Shown here in pieces: positions 1 to 11,736 of a DNA stretch of 64,000 nucleotides. The translations under genes were made by a program, and so were the position numbers. The first letter of the stretch is position 1. The number at the start of each line of letters is the position of its first letter. Origin of the DNA: Rana temporaria (Eukaryota > Chordata > Amphibia > Anura > Ranidae); assembly GCF_905171775.1 (NCBI RefSeq), contig NC_053489.1, positions 397,957,483 to 398,021,482 on the forward strand. Direction: 5' to 3'. The notes beneath the pieces are model-generated. The model did not search any database, was not told the origin of the DNA, and saw only the letters and a list, made by a program, of their open reading frames with translations.

Positions 1-370
1 GCTGATAAACAATCAGCGCAAACCCCCCTGTCAGGAGAGCCGCCGATCGGCTCTCCTCTACTCGCGTCTGTCAGACGCGAGTGAGGAAGAGCCATCAATG
101 GCTCTTCCTGTTTACATCGTGATCAGCCGTGATTGGACACGGCTGATCACGTGGTAAAGAGCTGGTAAAGATCCTCTGCCTGAGGCTCTTTACCGAGATC
201 GGAGATGCAGGGTGTCAGACTGACACCCTGCATCACCGATCGCCCCGCTGCGCTCACCCACAGGTGCGTGCAGGCATGAAATCCTGCAGGACGTCAATAG
301 ACGTCCAGTCAGGATTTCAGAACCACTTCCCGGACGTCAATCTGTTATTGACCGGGCGGGAAGTGGTTAA
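1..370. mobile_element. 3' part of TTAA-flanked (piggyBac-type) non-autonomous element
   Basis: The sequence ends in AAGTGGTTAA (TTAA at 367-370). This resembles the right end of the element at 58425-59641, and the internal phrase GATCACGTGGTAAA recurs in the element at 46467-48260. It is a run of short hairpins, for example CTCGCGTCTG/CAGACGCGAG near 60-81 and GCAGGGTGTC/GACACCCTGC near 207-231. The left end lies outside the window. TTAA target use is the known signature of piggyBac; the assignment is inferred from termini because no coding sequence is visible. Confidence 0.55.
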
Positions 371-773
371 TGGCAACCAAACGCAGCAAGCAGGCGCACA
401 TTTTTCCATGATATCCTGCAGGGTTTACAATGGAATTCTTGCCTAACCATAACTACTTTTAAAAATGTCCCTCCCCCTCCTACTTATCTGGTCTTCCCTA
501 TGTAAAACAATATGTGTATACTGTACATACCTTTTTTTAGTCTGTGCTGTTCTGATCACATGATCCCATATGTCAGTGAGCAGCCAGCTGCAGGGGAGAG
601 GAGTGAGCTCTCAACAATGGCTGGGAATTCCAGGATCGGTGATGTCATCCATAGGCTTCCATAGCCTAGTTGTTGTCAGCACTCTCCCCTGCAGCCTGTT
701 GCGGGCAGCCCCAAAATATCTCCATGTGACACCTCTGGAATTGGATTTGTAGAGGTATTGTGGCACTGAACAA
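371..773. other. unassigned non-coding sequence
   Basis: No gene, long repeat or RNA is recognisable. The short open frames here have no recognisable domain. Confidence 0.5.
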
Positions 774-1046
774 TAAAGCAGAGTTCCACTAATTTCTGTG
801 TTTATTAAAGCTTTTAATAAACACACACTCACCTGTCCCATGGTCCAGCGAAGCGGCCGCCCCAACCCTCGCCTCTCTCCTTTGCCTCTTTGCAAGGAGA
901 AAGGTGGAGAGGAGATTGTCTGCTCGAGCCACCTAAGGGGCCAAAGCGGAAGTGGGAGCAGGTACCTGTCAAAACTAGGTACCTGCTCCCCCCTCAAAAA
1001 AAATGACATGCCAAGTGTAGAATGCTTAAAGTGGAACTCTCTATGG
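774..1046. mobile_element. MITE of the TTAAAGCGGA-type family (degenerate)
   Basis: The left part has GCAGAGTTCCACT and the right part AGTGGAACTCT, a short inverted pair. Internally there is the palindrome GTTTATTAAAGCTTTTAAT near 801-826 and a hairpin with arms GGGAGCAGGTACCTG and CAGGTACCTGCTCCC (about 954-990). The same hairpin module occurs in the MITE at 12751-13236, so the two are related. The outer TTAA boundaries have decayed. Confidence 0.5.
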
Positions 1047-1511
1047 AAGAGCTGCACAAAAATTGTCGGTACAGGCATTGCTAGTGGAGTGAGATTAGTC
1101 TTTCTATTTTGCATTCTGTCCTCTAATGGCTGGTCTTCCTGTTAGGGGAGTGAGTGAGCTACAGCAGACTTGTCAACACCTGGTGAGCTTAAAAATTAAA
1201 CAGTGCTAGAAGGGTGATGAGATCTGTTCTGTTCTGCTTCAGCACTTTTATTACTTGCTATCTGTGCAAAGTGTACACAGTAGCTGCTGTGTCAGATTAC
1301 AGGAAAGCTGGGAGGTGGATATTCTCGCAGTACGTCCCTACGTTGGTGTTTGTGGCACAACAATTGTGTAACGTTAGTATGCAAGACAAGATCCTGGTAC
1401 ATGCCCTTTGGACAAAAAACAGACAAAAATTGGCCAACAATCGTACCATGTTCACGAGGCAAATCTACAAAATGCAAAAGGCACTAAAAATGCATAGGTG
1501 TGAATCAGACC
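1047..1511. other. unassigned non-coding sequence
   Basis: Nothing beyond short unsupported open frames is visible. Confidence 0.4.
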
Positions 1512-1514
1512 TTA

Positions 1515-2070
1515 TGCCGCGAACACACGACCGTTTTTCGGGTTGTAAAAAATTTAGTTTTTAAGGGTCTAGAAAAAACGATTTTTTTTTCAACCCGATC
1601 ATTAAAACGCCCTTACCTACACACGATCGTGAAAAAAATGCTCTAGCAAAGCACGGTGATGTACAACACGTACGACAGCACTATAAAGGGGAAGTTCCAG
1701 TCGGATGGTGCCACCCTTTGGGCTGATTTCGTGTTAGTAAAAGACGATTCACGCTTTTCAGTCTGTTACAGCGTGATGAATGTGCTTACTCCATTACGAA
1801 CAGTAGTTTCACCAGAACGAGCGCCCCCAGCTCATAACTTGCTTCTGAGCATGCACGTTTTTTTCACGTCGTTAAAGCCCACACACGACCATTTTTACAA
1901 CCTTAAAAACTACAACGTTAAAAACGTCGCAAAAAAATATTGTTTGAAAAAAATTTGGGCAATTTTTTACATCGTGAAAAATGCTCTGGAGCCCACACAC
2001 GATCGTTTTTAATGACATAAAAAAAAACTTCATTTTTTAGAACTCGAAAAACGGTCGTGTGTACGCAGCA
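1515..2070. mobile_element. PIF/Harbinger-type MITE, TSD TTA
   Basis: The terminal inverted repeats begin TGCCGCGAACACACGACCG on the left, with the right end complementary (CGGTCGTGTGTACGCAGCA). The pairing extends over about 30 bp. TTA flanks both sides (1512-1514 and 2071-2073). A 3-bp TWA duplication is typical of PIF/Harbinger. No transposase is encoded. Confidence 0.65.
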
Positions 2071-2073
2071 TTA

Positions 2074-3536
2074 GGCCTGGTTCAAACCTATGCATTTTTA
2101 GTGCATTTTCACTTTTGCAGAAACACACTACAGTCCATTTAAAATTGTTTTCTATGGGTCATGCTCACATCTGTGAATTTAATGGAAAGGGCCAGGGATT
2201 TCTCCCGCTGACGCTCCTCCTCCGGTGCTGCATCCCGCTGATCTGTCGGCGCCGACGTCCTGCATTACTTAAATAATGGCAGGGACGTGGCAATCGGATT
2301 ACTTCATCTGGAGGCCACGCCCCTTGTGATGTCATCACCCATGATTGGTCAGTGACATCACACAGGGTGTGGCCACTGGATGACGTAATCCAATTGCCAC
2401 GCCCCGCCGTTATTTAAGAAATGCAGGACATCGGCGCCGACAGATCAGCGGGACACAGCATCGGAGGAGAAGCATCGGCGGGAGCGGTGGCAGAGGAGAA
2501 AGAACACCAGACAAAGAAGACAGAAGAATAGTGGAAGAAGAAGCAGGGGTAGAAGGAGAAGACTGGAGGATGAAGATGCGGGAGAAGATGGAGGAAGAAG
2601 CAAAGAAGAAGATTTTTAATAAAAGACTTGTCAAAAACTGTTTACTGTATTTTTTAACACTATGCTACTTTTTTTTTTAGTGAATGGGTAGGGGTACAAT
2701 GTATCCCATACTCATTCACATAGGGGGGCTGGGATCTGGGGGCCCCTTGTTAAAGGGGCTTCCAGATTCTGATAAGCCCCCCACCCTCAGACCCCGACAA
2801 CCACCGGCAAGGGTTGTCGGGGAGAGGCCTTTGTCCCCATCAATATGGGGGCAAGGTGCTTTGGAGTGGGGGGGGCGCAGAGCCCCCCTGCCCCAAAGCA
2901 CCCATCCCCCCACGTTGAGGGCATGCGGCCTGGTATGGTTCAGAAGGTGGGGGCGCTCGCTTGTCCCCTCCTTTGCCTGTCCTGCCGGGCTGCATGCTCG
3001 GATGAGGGGGGACCCCCACGCCATTTATTTTTTTAAATTTTGGTGTGGGGGGTCCCCTCCGAATCGATACTAGACCCAAGGGTTTAATATGGACCTGGGG
3101 GGGGGGGGGCCCCACTCTGTTCTTTTTCTAGTTTTTTTTAGCCGGCAATTCTTTTTTTTTACATTCAGCGGGAAGTCCGCTGATAACTGATGACTCATCG
3201 GTTGTTAAGGACGAGGCAGCCGGTTTCCCGGCCCCCTCCTTAGCAACCAGCTATATGCAGTGTAAAAAAAAGAAATAAAAAAAACGCAAAACACAAATCG
3301 GGGCAAAATCGCGGTAAAAACGTGGTAATTGTGTTTTGTATGCAGGTCCATTGAATTCTATTACATGCAAAACGCTGCTTTTTGTGGGAAAAAGAGTCCC
3401 TGACCCTTTCCAAAAATGCAGAGGCACAAAAAAGCATTGATGTGAACATGTTCCATAGGAACCCATGTTAAAAAATTTCCCTGCATTTCTGGAAAATGCA
3501 AAATGCATACAAAAACGCATTCGTGTGAATCGAGCC
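2074..3536. mobile_element. MITE interrupted by a foldback-family insertion
   Basis: The left end GGCCTGGTTCAAACCTATGC and the right end GCATTCGTGTGAATCGAGCC are imperfect inverted repeats that continue into GCATTTT/AAAATGC-like sequence. The inner segment (about 2185-3245) belongs to a different foldback family, annotated separately. The element abuts the preceding MITE through a shared TTA. Confidence 0.45.
2185..3245. repeat. foldback-family copy (truncated left arm, palindromic centre)
   Basis: A palindrome is centred near 2330: CCCGCTGATCTGTCGGCGCC at about 2211 pairs with GGCGCCGACAGATCAGCGGG at about 2432. The right arm contains a GTACAATGTAYCCC phrase, the GGGGATCTGGGGGYCCC-type block, and a stretch at 2690-3060 matching 31990-32340 of the large foldback at 29490-32990. 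Only a stub of the left arm remains. Confidence 0.5.
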
Positions 3537-3639
3537 AAAATGTGTATTGAAAAATGCAAAATGCACCTGCAATATGCAGATGCTTCTGACCAGCTCAGGA
3601 GATTGCTTTTAAAAAGACCTGAATTTTTTTCCTAAATGT

Positions 3640-3895
3640 ACATAGTATAACTGGGTACTAACATTTATAGGTAAAGTTGATGCGGGGAATATCCGATTGC
3701 CTCTCGGGGGGTCTGGAAGGAATATTTTGCCCTGTTGTAGCAAATTGGATCATGCTTTGCTGTTTTTTTTGCCTTCCTCTGGATCAACTGTGTGCATAAG
3801 ATTGTGCATATGGGACTGTGTTTTTTTTTTCTTTTGGGGGGGGGGGGGTATTTGTTGAACTGGATGGACCTGTGTTTTTTTTCACTTCCTGTCCC
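3640..3895 (+). mobile_element. CR1-like LINE 3' end (relic)
   Basis: The segment runs from GGTAAAGTTGATGCGGGGAA through GCCTTCCTCTGGATCAACTG to GTTGAACTGGATGGACCTG. The same series recurs around 49190-50130 and its last part at 20810-20873. In the 49-kb copy it follows a LINE-like C-terminal coding tract, which is why a LINE 3' UTR is inferred. Class is not proven. Confidence 0.4.
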
Positions 3896-4119
3896 ACTTC
3901 CTCCTTCTGCCCAGGGACCGATTAGGCGATGCGTCATATCGCCTTTTGGCAGCCCCTCCCTGTAGGCAATAGCCTGGGACACGTGACAGGTCCCAGGCGA
4001 TCACCTGTCCACTAAGGGAGTGCTGCGCCGATTGACGCATGCGCAGTGAGTGCCCGGCCGTGAAGCCGAAAGCTGTCACGGCTGGGTGCCCACAGTTACA
4101 ATGGAGGCGCCGGCGAAGA

Positions 4120-4262
4120 AGGGGGGAGAGGAGCGGAGCTCCAGGCAGCGCAGCGCTGGACCATGGAACAGGTAAGTGTATGTTTATTAAAAGCCAGCAC
4201 TTACACTTTTTGTAGCTGCTGACTTTTAATAAACATAAAAAACGTCTGGAACTCCCTTTTAA
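4120..4262. mobile_element. fragment of the TTAAAGCGGA-type MITE family
   Basis: TTTATTAAAAGCCAGCA pairs with GCTGCTGACTTTTAATAAA, matching the 5' module of the MITE at 12751-13236 (TTAAAAGCCAGCAGCTACA...). The stretch ends in GGAACTCCCTTTTAA. One end is missing. Confidence 0.4.
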
Positions 4263-6139
4263 ATGATTGTGCTAAGGTTTAAAGTGTATGTGAGACTTTT
4301 GTATGTATCAAAAATTGAAAGTTCCAGTAAACTTGTGCCAAATATCATGGAGTGATTCCAGGATTTTAATAAAATAGTTATTTGACAATGATAAAGTTGA
4401 TACCTAAATCCTACAGCATAGAGTGCAGGACTTGTATTAATATATACATAAAGCCCCATCCACTCCATGAAATGCCAGTTTTTGCTAGTGTCCTTAGGAA
4501 ATTGATCTGTTCTCCTCTGGAGAAGTATTTTTCTTTTTAAACCATTGAACCATTTTTTTAAGCTTCTATTAAGATTTCACTACTTATTTCCTTGAGCTGT
4601 CTACCAGTTTCTTGATTGTTTACCCTCAGTGTGTACCTGGTGGAGATCGAGCCATAGAGGGGGCTTCGCTTGCACCTCCTGTCCAACACTCCTGGTAGAG
4701 CTGACAGGGAGTGTGGGATACAGAGTGGCACGAGGGCTGGTATAGCAGGTGGCACCAGTTAAGACTTAACAGGGAACCGATGGCCGTAGATCACCAGACA
4801 GGCACCAGAAACTGGAATTCTGTGATGCTGGATCAGTAGGGAGGTGCAGGCAGTAGCAGGAACATAAGCCATCAACAGCCGGGCAATGCAGGTACAGGAA
4901 CATGAGACTAAAGTAGGAACAGGATGCAAGCCGGAGTCAGTATACAATCAGGCAGCAAGAAACAAGAGCAGAGTCAAACATAGGCCAAGGTCACAGGTAG
5001 ACAGCCAGAAGTGCAGAGAAGGGTTGAGATCAAGCCGGGTCAAGCACAGGTAGGCAGGAAGCAGATCAGGGCACAGGCAAACAGAAATAAACTGAAAGAC
5101 CACTCAGCAATGTGTCATTGCTTGGTTTAAATAGGCCATGTGTTGCCAGTGCGTGCATGTGTGTGTGCGCGTGCGTGCTCGCTTGCGCATGTGCGAATGC
5201 ATATTTCTTCTTTTGCACAAACTAATGTGCCCGTGCATGCGCAGTAACGCACGCTGGTTAACTGACTTTCTCTTACAGTACCTAGGGACCTTACTCAGTC
5301 AGCATGTAATGTTTGCTTCAGGCACTGGATCCTGTATTAGGCCCTCACTTTTGCAGGTAGTGCAATGTAAGTAGTTAGCTACAGGATGCTATATAGGTCC
5401 AGGGCCATGGTCCATTTGTATGGTTCTGAGGCCCAAAGACTCCTTTAGGGTGTGCCCATCATGACAGGTGATGCCAGGACCTCTATTAGACCCAATATTG
5501 TAAATAAGTTAAGACAGGGTTTCCTTGTATGTTAGTACCGGTTCTTGGCTTTTAACATCACAATCTGGAGTGCATTGCATACTATGCAGTTTTACAGGCA
5601 GAGGATTTAGGAGTCTGATCACGGAAGATGAAAGTTAGTGTGTTAACATGAGGTTACCCGACGGCCGCAGCTTTGTGATATTAGGTTGGTAGTAGCTGGG
5701 AAACCTATATAATGGCTCGAGCTGAATGGCTCTCCTACCTACTGAGTATGCCTATTGGAGGGCGATACGTGCCTAGAAGGGAGGAGCCAAGCCTGTGACA
5801 TGACGCTGCCCCCGATGTGTGCGAGGAGAGTGGTGAGCCAGCTGATGTCGATTTGTTACAGTTTTTTTCTTGTATGTGTATTCCATTGGAGGTTTAATAA
5901 ATAGTTAAATGGGAAAGCACTAGGTATCTGCCTTTTTGTTTCCTATGGTCCGGTTGTTGAACGTGAATACAAGAGTGAGAGATAACTGAGACTCAAGAGG
6001 ATAGAAAGCATTTCTCCCCAGGAGCAGAGTGATATTTGATGACAGGCCTGATTATTTCAATTTTGAGGTCAACAGGTTTTTCACCTGGTGTTGGGAGCAC
6101 ATTCAACACAAGAGGAAGGATCTGTTGGTTGAAGACGAG
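4263..6139. other. unassigned; LTR-like tract and GT/GC-rich stretch
   Basis: 4740-5100 is a CAGG/GGCA-rich tract that resembles the gypsy LTR sequence at 19060-19400, but I cannot define LTR ends. 5145-5200 is rich in alternating GTGTGC/GCGTGC. No gene is visible. Confidence 0.35.
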
Positions 6140-6144
6140 ATTTA

Positions 6145-6514
6145 GGCCTCGTACAGACGACCGGATCTATCCGCTGGGATTGATCCGCGGATCAGTTCCA
6201 GCAGATAGATCCGGTCATGTGTACGTCCGAGTGGACATTTCCCGGGGGATAAAAATCCAGTCGACTCACCGGATCAGTCCGTCCGCTCTCCTCCCTCGCA
6301 TGCGTCGTAATGATTCGACGCATGCGTGGAAGTATTTACCTTCCAGCGTTGCGCACGTCGCCGCGTCATCGTCGCGGTGACAGCGCGACACGTCACCGCG
6401 GATGTATTCCGCGCGGATTTCGATCTGATTGTGTGTACAGCCATCAGATCCAAATCCGCCAGAGGATTTACCCGCTGGAAACGGTCCTCTATATCCTCTC
6501 GTGTGTACGGGGCC
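6145..6514. mobile_element. PIF/Harbinger-type MITE, TSD TTA
   Basis: The ends are GGCCTCGTACAGACGA and TCGTGTGTACGGGGCC, an imperfect inverted pair, flanked by TTA at 6142-6144 and 6515-6517. Internal short palindromes are present (GATCCGCGGATC near 6180; GACGCATGCGT near 6318). GC content is well above the surrounding AT-rich DNA. Confidence 0.7.
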
Positions 6515-6689
6515 TTAGATGGACACTTATATATGAGTGCAATGGATTATTATTATTTTTAGAATTTTTTGTGCAACTATAACAATTAGAGAAAATGACA
6601 TTATAATATTTGTTTATTTGCAAAAGAATGTACTTAACGTTTGTTGCACTGCATTATGAAGGTATAAATCATTGGGTAAATGACCTAAA

Positions 6690-6951
6690 AACAGAGCTTT
6701 CAATGATTCCGAGCATGCGTCAAATTGATTCCAAGCATGCGTGTTTTTATGCTTGTTGGAATTGCATACAGATGATCGAATTTCAGACTAGAACTTTTCT
6801 TGACAGAAAAATTGAGAAGCAGCTCTCAAATTTTTGCTGTCGGAAATTCCGACAGAAAAAGTCAGATGGAGCCTACACACGGTCAGAATTTCCGACCAAA
6901 AGCTCACGTCAAACTTTTCTTGTCGGAAATTCCGATCATGTGTACGCGGCA
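6690..6951. mobile_element. PIF/Harbinger-type MITE fragment (right end)
   Basis: The sequence has repeated TCGGAAATTCCGA palindromes and ends GATCATGTGTACGCGGCA followed by TAA, resembling the termini of the intact TWA MITEs. The left terminal repeat is not recognisable. Confidence 0.45.
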
Positions 6952-7032
6952 TAAAAAAAAAAACAATTCTACCTACCAAGTAGAAAATCTGAAGGATTTT
7001 TAGGGATAAAGTGAGAGTTCTGCTAGTTCTAA

Positions 7033-7360
7033 GGCTCGTACACACTGTAAGAAAATTGGGCGAGCATTTTCATCCAAAGAATTTTCGTACAGTGTGTACA
7101 CAACTTTCGACAGATCATTCCGAATTTTCTACAAAAATATTCTCGTATGGGAACAGAACAAACGATTTTCGTTTAACGTGTACCATTTTCATCATAAAAG
7201 TAAGACTTGCGCATGATCAGAAACAACAAACAAAAAAAGCCTTTATCGTACAAGAATTTTCAACAGAATTTTCTGTCATCGGTTCGGATTTGCTGTGAAA
7301 CATTGAGAAAAATCGGACGAGCGTTCGCCCGATTTTCTTATAGTGTGAAGTGAACCCCAC
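7033..7360. mobile_element. MITE with CGTACACACTG-type ends
   Basis: The left end GGCTCGTACACACTGTAAGA continues into AAATTGGGCGAGC. The right end has GCCCGATTTTCTTATAGTGTG, its imperfect complement. TAA flanks on the left; the right flank is less clear (TTA). Confidence 0.5.
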
Positions 7361-7736
7361 TTTAGTCATTTACATTATCATGGCCCTGGGAACTATGCCT
7401 AATAATGTAATATATGGGTGGCAGTTGTCTCTAGGGGTTAAGTATATTTGTTAAGGTAAGGTGTACAAATTGTGTTTTTATGTGTGTCTGTGTAGCATGG
7501 GTGTGTTTGTTACCATTTGCATACATTTTTTAAATCATTATTTTATATCATTATTCTTAGTACTGCTCATTCTTTCTATTTGAAAATTTGTGTAAATTCC
7601 AAGAAGTGTTAAAATAAAGATTGCCTTTTTTTTTTATATATATATATATAAAAAAAATTCTTGTAAAAAACATATACTGAAATCTAAATAATATGCTCAC
7701 CTTAGTATTTCAGATCTCAGAGCACAAAATGAAAAG
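7361..7736. other. unassigned AT-rich sequence with short (TA)n
   Basis: A poly-T plus (TA)n run lies near 7627-7652. No gene is visible. Confidence 0.4.
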
Positions 7737-7739
7737 TAA

Positions 7740-7994
7740 TACCGTGTACACATGAGCGGTATTTCCGTTGGAAAAATACGTTTTCTGACGGAATTCCGCT
7801 TAAGCTTGGCTTGCATACACACAGTCACTCAAAATTTCGCTGAACTTTCGAGCGTTAAGAACGTACAGATGAACGGATTTTCCGATTGGAATTTTTTTTG
7901 TCTGAAAAATTGAGAACCTGCTCTCTATCTAAGTCGGCCAGAAATTCCGACAGAAAAATTTTCCATTGGAAATTCCGACCGTGTGTACCCCGCA
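7740..7994. mobile_element. PIF/Harbinger-type MITE, TSD TAA
   Basis: The ends are TACCGTGTACACATGAGCGG and CCGACCGTGTGTACCCCGCA. TAA lies on both sides (7737-7739 and 7995-7997). There is an internal TCAGAAAAT/ATTTTCTGA-like hairpin and no coding sequence. Confidence 0.65.
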
Positions 7995-7997
7995 TAA

Positions 7998-8949
7998 AAG
8001 AGATGGTGTAGAAATTTTCAGATGGAAATTGTAAAATGCTCCTTTGTCACCATAAAGGAAAATTTTGTGTCACTGGTAACTCATAGGTTAATATAATAAT
8101 CTGCATTCTGCACAGGTCTGTACAGTTTTACACATTAAGCTAGGATAGACATATTCCCCATAGGACATGGGATCTCACTTTAACATCACCCATAGAATAA
8201 TTATAGGTTTTCATTGCTCATCAGAATTGCCATGGGAAATAAAGAAGACTTATCCATGAGCATCTGGAAACCTATATCTTAATGTATATTGAAACTACAG
8301 CTGCAATTCTCTTAATCCCACCCTTGCTATACTTTGAGTCTGAACCCATTACCATTGGTTTTATTATAACTATTACTTCTTTTGGCAGTGCTCCCGTGTC
8401 AGGGCTTTCCAGTATGTTGCTTATAGTACATAACTTAGGGAAGTTAGATGGAGGTTGAACATAGAAATCTTTCATAGACCTGCTCTGAAGAAGATATTTA
8501 AAGTATTGCCAGAAGTTGAAAGTATTATTTTTACTGAATGAGTAAAAGTAGCTTATAGGATAAAACTTTGACATTACAGTAAGTCAAAGAATAAAAAAAT
8601 CTTTAGTCTTCTGTTAGTTCATAAACAAAACAATGCCACATTTTAACTGCCCTTGTTCTGGCTTCATGACCCATGTGCAGCCATCTTTTAAGTGCACAAA
8701 AAGAACTACTGTTGATAATATTGTCCACCCAGTTCAAAATCTGAAATGTAATTCTGGAATCTACTATGCATGCACAATGTTAAAGGGTATCTATAAGTAA
8801 AAAAAAAAACATATCACACCCTAGTAAAAAATCTGATAATTGCCATCATGCTGCTGGCTTTGCCAAGTGACAATGGCCCTGGAACTGCCGTATACAGGCA
8901 CCATCAAATGGGAGGTCAATCAGCCACAGCTCAAGGAACCCCTAGCAAC
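7998..8949. other. unassigned non-coding sequence
   Basis: AT-rich DNA. No repeat boundary, RNA or coding domain is recognised. Confidence 0.4.
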
Positions 8950-8957
8950 CTCTAGAG

Positions 8958-9848
8958 CAGTGGTTTTCAACCTTTCTAGCGCAGTGACCCCTTGATAAAA
9001 TTTCTCAAGTTGTAGGGACAGTAAAATTATTTTTGTACCATGGGCTGTCAGCACCCAAGGCAAGGCAAGTAATTTGTGCCCCTAACCCAGGAACATTCAG
9101 TGATCCCTGATTCCCTTTCCAGTCCGCATTTTAGGATGTGCCACCCTTTGTTCTTCTTTCTTTCCCTTTTATCTCTCTCTATCCTAATTTCTTGTTTTTT
9201 TTTCCTCATCCCTCTCTCTCTCGCCGTCTTTCTTGTTCTTTCTCTTATTCTTTCTCTCCCTTTTTCTTTGTTCCTCCCCCTCTTTTCCTCTCCTTTCCAT
9301 GTATTCTCTCTTTTTATTCCTTCTCTTGCTCCTTGTTTTGGGAGGGGGTGGAATGGGTGGCAGTGCTGGGATGAGTTGGGATGAGTGTCAGTGCTGGGGA
9401 GAGTTCTGGTGAGCCAACTTAGGTGCTCTTGATCAAGGTCATCTGCTGATCTGAGAACTGTAGTGGGGACTTTTAATAGCAACTATAATCACAGGCAGTG
9501 TTACTCACTGTGTCTCACAGCAGTGACACCTGTGCCGAAATCAGGAGATAGGGTCTCCTCTAGCCCCCCCACATTATATTCCTCACCAGTCAGCTGACCT
9601 CTAGTCTCCGCCCCCAGCCATGCCATGAACTGAATGGGCGGCTGCAAAGAGGCTGAGTGGGTGGCCGCGGGTTCCAGGAACAGCCCAGCTGAGTGGCCGC
9701 AGGCTCCAGGGACAACACCTGCAGGGCGGCCGCGAAAAGGCTGGGAGCGCGGCATGGGCTTCAGGAACAGCTCGGGATTGGGTGACCCCTGGCAAATCAT
9801 CATTCGACCCCCGAGGGGGTGTTGCGACCCACAGGTTGAGAACTGCTG
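8958..9848. mobile_element. hAT-type non-autonomous element, 8-bp TSD CTCTAGAG
   Basis: The termini are CAGTGGTTTTCAACC and GGTTGAGAACTGCTG. A perfect 8-bp duplication CTCTAGAG lies at 8950-8957 and 9849-9856. CA(G/N)-ended TIRs with 8-bp duplications define hAT. The interior holds a pyrimidine-rich (CTTTCT)n-like tract (about 9150-9330), which makes long but meaningless open frames on both strands. Confidence 0.8.
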
Positions 9849-9856
9849 CTCTAGAG

Positions 9857-10204
9857 GAACCCTAGGGTTCCATGGAATCCTGGATAAGAATGGCTACCCT
9901 GCAAATTATCTTGACTAATAGCCAATATCACCCTGATCTTAGTGCACTGACATCCTTAACAACAACCATTGACGGTGGGAAGCTGTGATGTACAGTACTG
10001 TATAAAAGAGGTAGTAATTGTACATAGTGATTGGCTCCAGCAGTAAATGTTTGTTTGTACTCCCAAGCAGCATAGTTAAGTCCAAACTTGTATTCACACT
10101 GAATCTTGAGCACATCCCTCAAAGAAAAATATAAATTGAACATAATCTATATAAAATGTGTGAAACATTATATTATTATATATCTGAGACATTTTGTTGG
10201 GTTG
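9857..10204. other. unassigned non-coding sequence
   Basis: Nothing recognisable is present. Confidence 0.4.
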
Positions 10205-10422
10205 CCTTATTGCAGGGGTGTCCAAACTTTTTTCAAAGAGGGCCACATTTGATGAAGTGAACATGCTCGAGGGCCGACCATTTTGCCTGACATTCTTTGA
10301 ACCATTAAAATTTGATCTAAGTGTGTTCGTCCGAGCAACTAATACACGGCCCAACAAGAATTCTCTTGCCTTTGTGACTGTGTGTGGTGAAGAGATGAGC
10401 TTGGGCGTGTTATTTGGATATA

Positions 10423-11655
10423 CTGGGGTAGATCCTCGTACAATGGCGCAGCGTATCTAAGATAAACTACGCCGCTGTAATCTACTTGGCTTTGTTTCAA
10501 ATCCTCAAGGAATTTGCGCTGTAAGTTACGGCGGCGTAGTGTATCTGTTGCGGCGTAAGGGCGCGGAATTCAAATAGGAGTGATGGGGGCGTGTTTTATG
10601 TTAATACGTCGTGACCCGACGTAAACAACGTTTTTTTTTAACTGTGCATGCGCCGTCCCTGGGGGTATTCCAGTGCGCATGCTCGAAATTGAACCGGAAC
10701 CCGCCAATGCTTACGACGGTGACGTCATTCTACGCAAATTCCTATTCGCGAATGACTTACGCAAACGACGGAAAAAATTCTAAATTGTACGCGGGAAGGA
10801 CGGCCATACTTAAAGCAGGAGTTCACCCTAAAAAAAATGTTTAACCTTAGATTGATGCTCATTTTGTCAAGGGGAATCGGGTAGTTTTTTTAAAAACGAA
10901 GCAGTACTTACCGTTTTAGAGAGCGATCTTCTACGCCGCTTCCAGGTATGGTCTTCGGGACTGGGCGTTTCTATTTGATTGACAGTCTTCCGACAGGCTT
11001 CCGACGGTCGCATCCATCGCGTCACGAGTAGCCGAAAGAAGCCAAACGTCGGTGCGGCTCTATACGGCGCCTGCGCACCGACGTTCGGCTACTTTCGGAA
11101 AATCGTGACGCGATGGATGCGACCGTCGGAAGCCTGTCGGAAGACTGTCAATCAAATAGGAACGCCCAGTCCCGCAGCCCATACCCAGAAGCGGCGGAGA
11201 AAATCGCTCTCTAAAACGATAAGTACAGCTTCGATTTAAAAAAAACTAGCCGATTCCCCTAGACAAAATGAGCATCAATCTAAGGTTAAAAATTAACATT
11301 TCCGGGTGAACCTCCACTTTAACATTGAGTACACCTCAGTATAGCATCTTTAACTATATGCCGGAAAAAGCCGAACGCAAACGACGGAAAAAAAAGCGAC
11401 GGGCCGGCGTAAGTTCGTGGATCGCGGTAAATAGCTAATTTGCATACTTGACGCGGATTTACGATGGGAACGCCACCTAGCGGCCGCCGAAAAATTGCAT
11501 CTTAGATCCGACGGCGTACGAAGACATACGCCTGTCGGATCGATCCCAGATGCCGTTGTATCTTGTTTTGAGGATTCAAAACAAAGATACGACGCGGGAA
11601 ATTTTAAATTACGCCGGCGTATCAGTAGATACGCCGGCGTAATCCATTTGACTGT
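10423..11655. mobile_element. MITE of the ACGCCG-rich type, itself split by a TTAA hairpin MITE
   Basis: The sequence is rich in TACGCCGGCGTA-type palindromes (for example 11619-11641) and in ACGACGG phrases, as in the MITE at 49305-50035. The insertion at 10810-11322 splits it. Exact ends are not clear. Confidence 0.45.
10810..11322. mobile_element. TTAA-flanked giant-hairpin MITE
   Basis: The left end TTAAAGCAGGAGTTCACCC pairs with the right end GGGTGAACCTCCACTTTAA. The two halves are complementary almost throughout (arms about 235 bp, centre near 11065), so the whole element can fold into one hairpin. TTAA lies at both edges (10810-10813, 11319-11322). It carries no coding capacity; mobilisation by a piggyBac-type transposase is inferred from TTAA only. 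Confidence 0.65.
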
Positions 11656-11736
11656 ATATATCTCTTTTGTGGCTCCAACGAATTTCCGAGCGCTGCTCAG
11701 GACTAAGGATGAGCTTGGGCGTGTTATTTGGATATA

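Noticed and set aside
2684..3115. 129-codon and overlapping proline/glycine-rich frames
   Set aside because: They lie in the GC-rich arm of a foldback repeat whose other copies are not open in the same frame.
4740..5100. complete gypsy LTR
   Set aside because: The CAGG-rich sequence resembles LTRs elsewhere, but no TG/CA ends or target duplication could be placed.
9048..9482. 144-codon lysine/arginine/glutamate-rich frame
   Set aside because: It is the complement of a pyrimidine-rich tract inside a hAT element.
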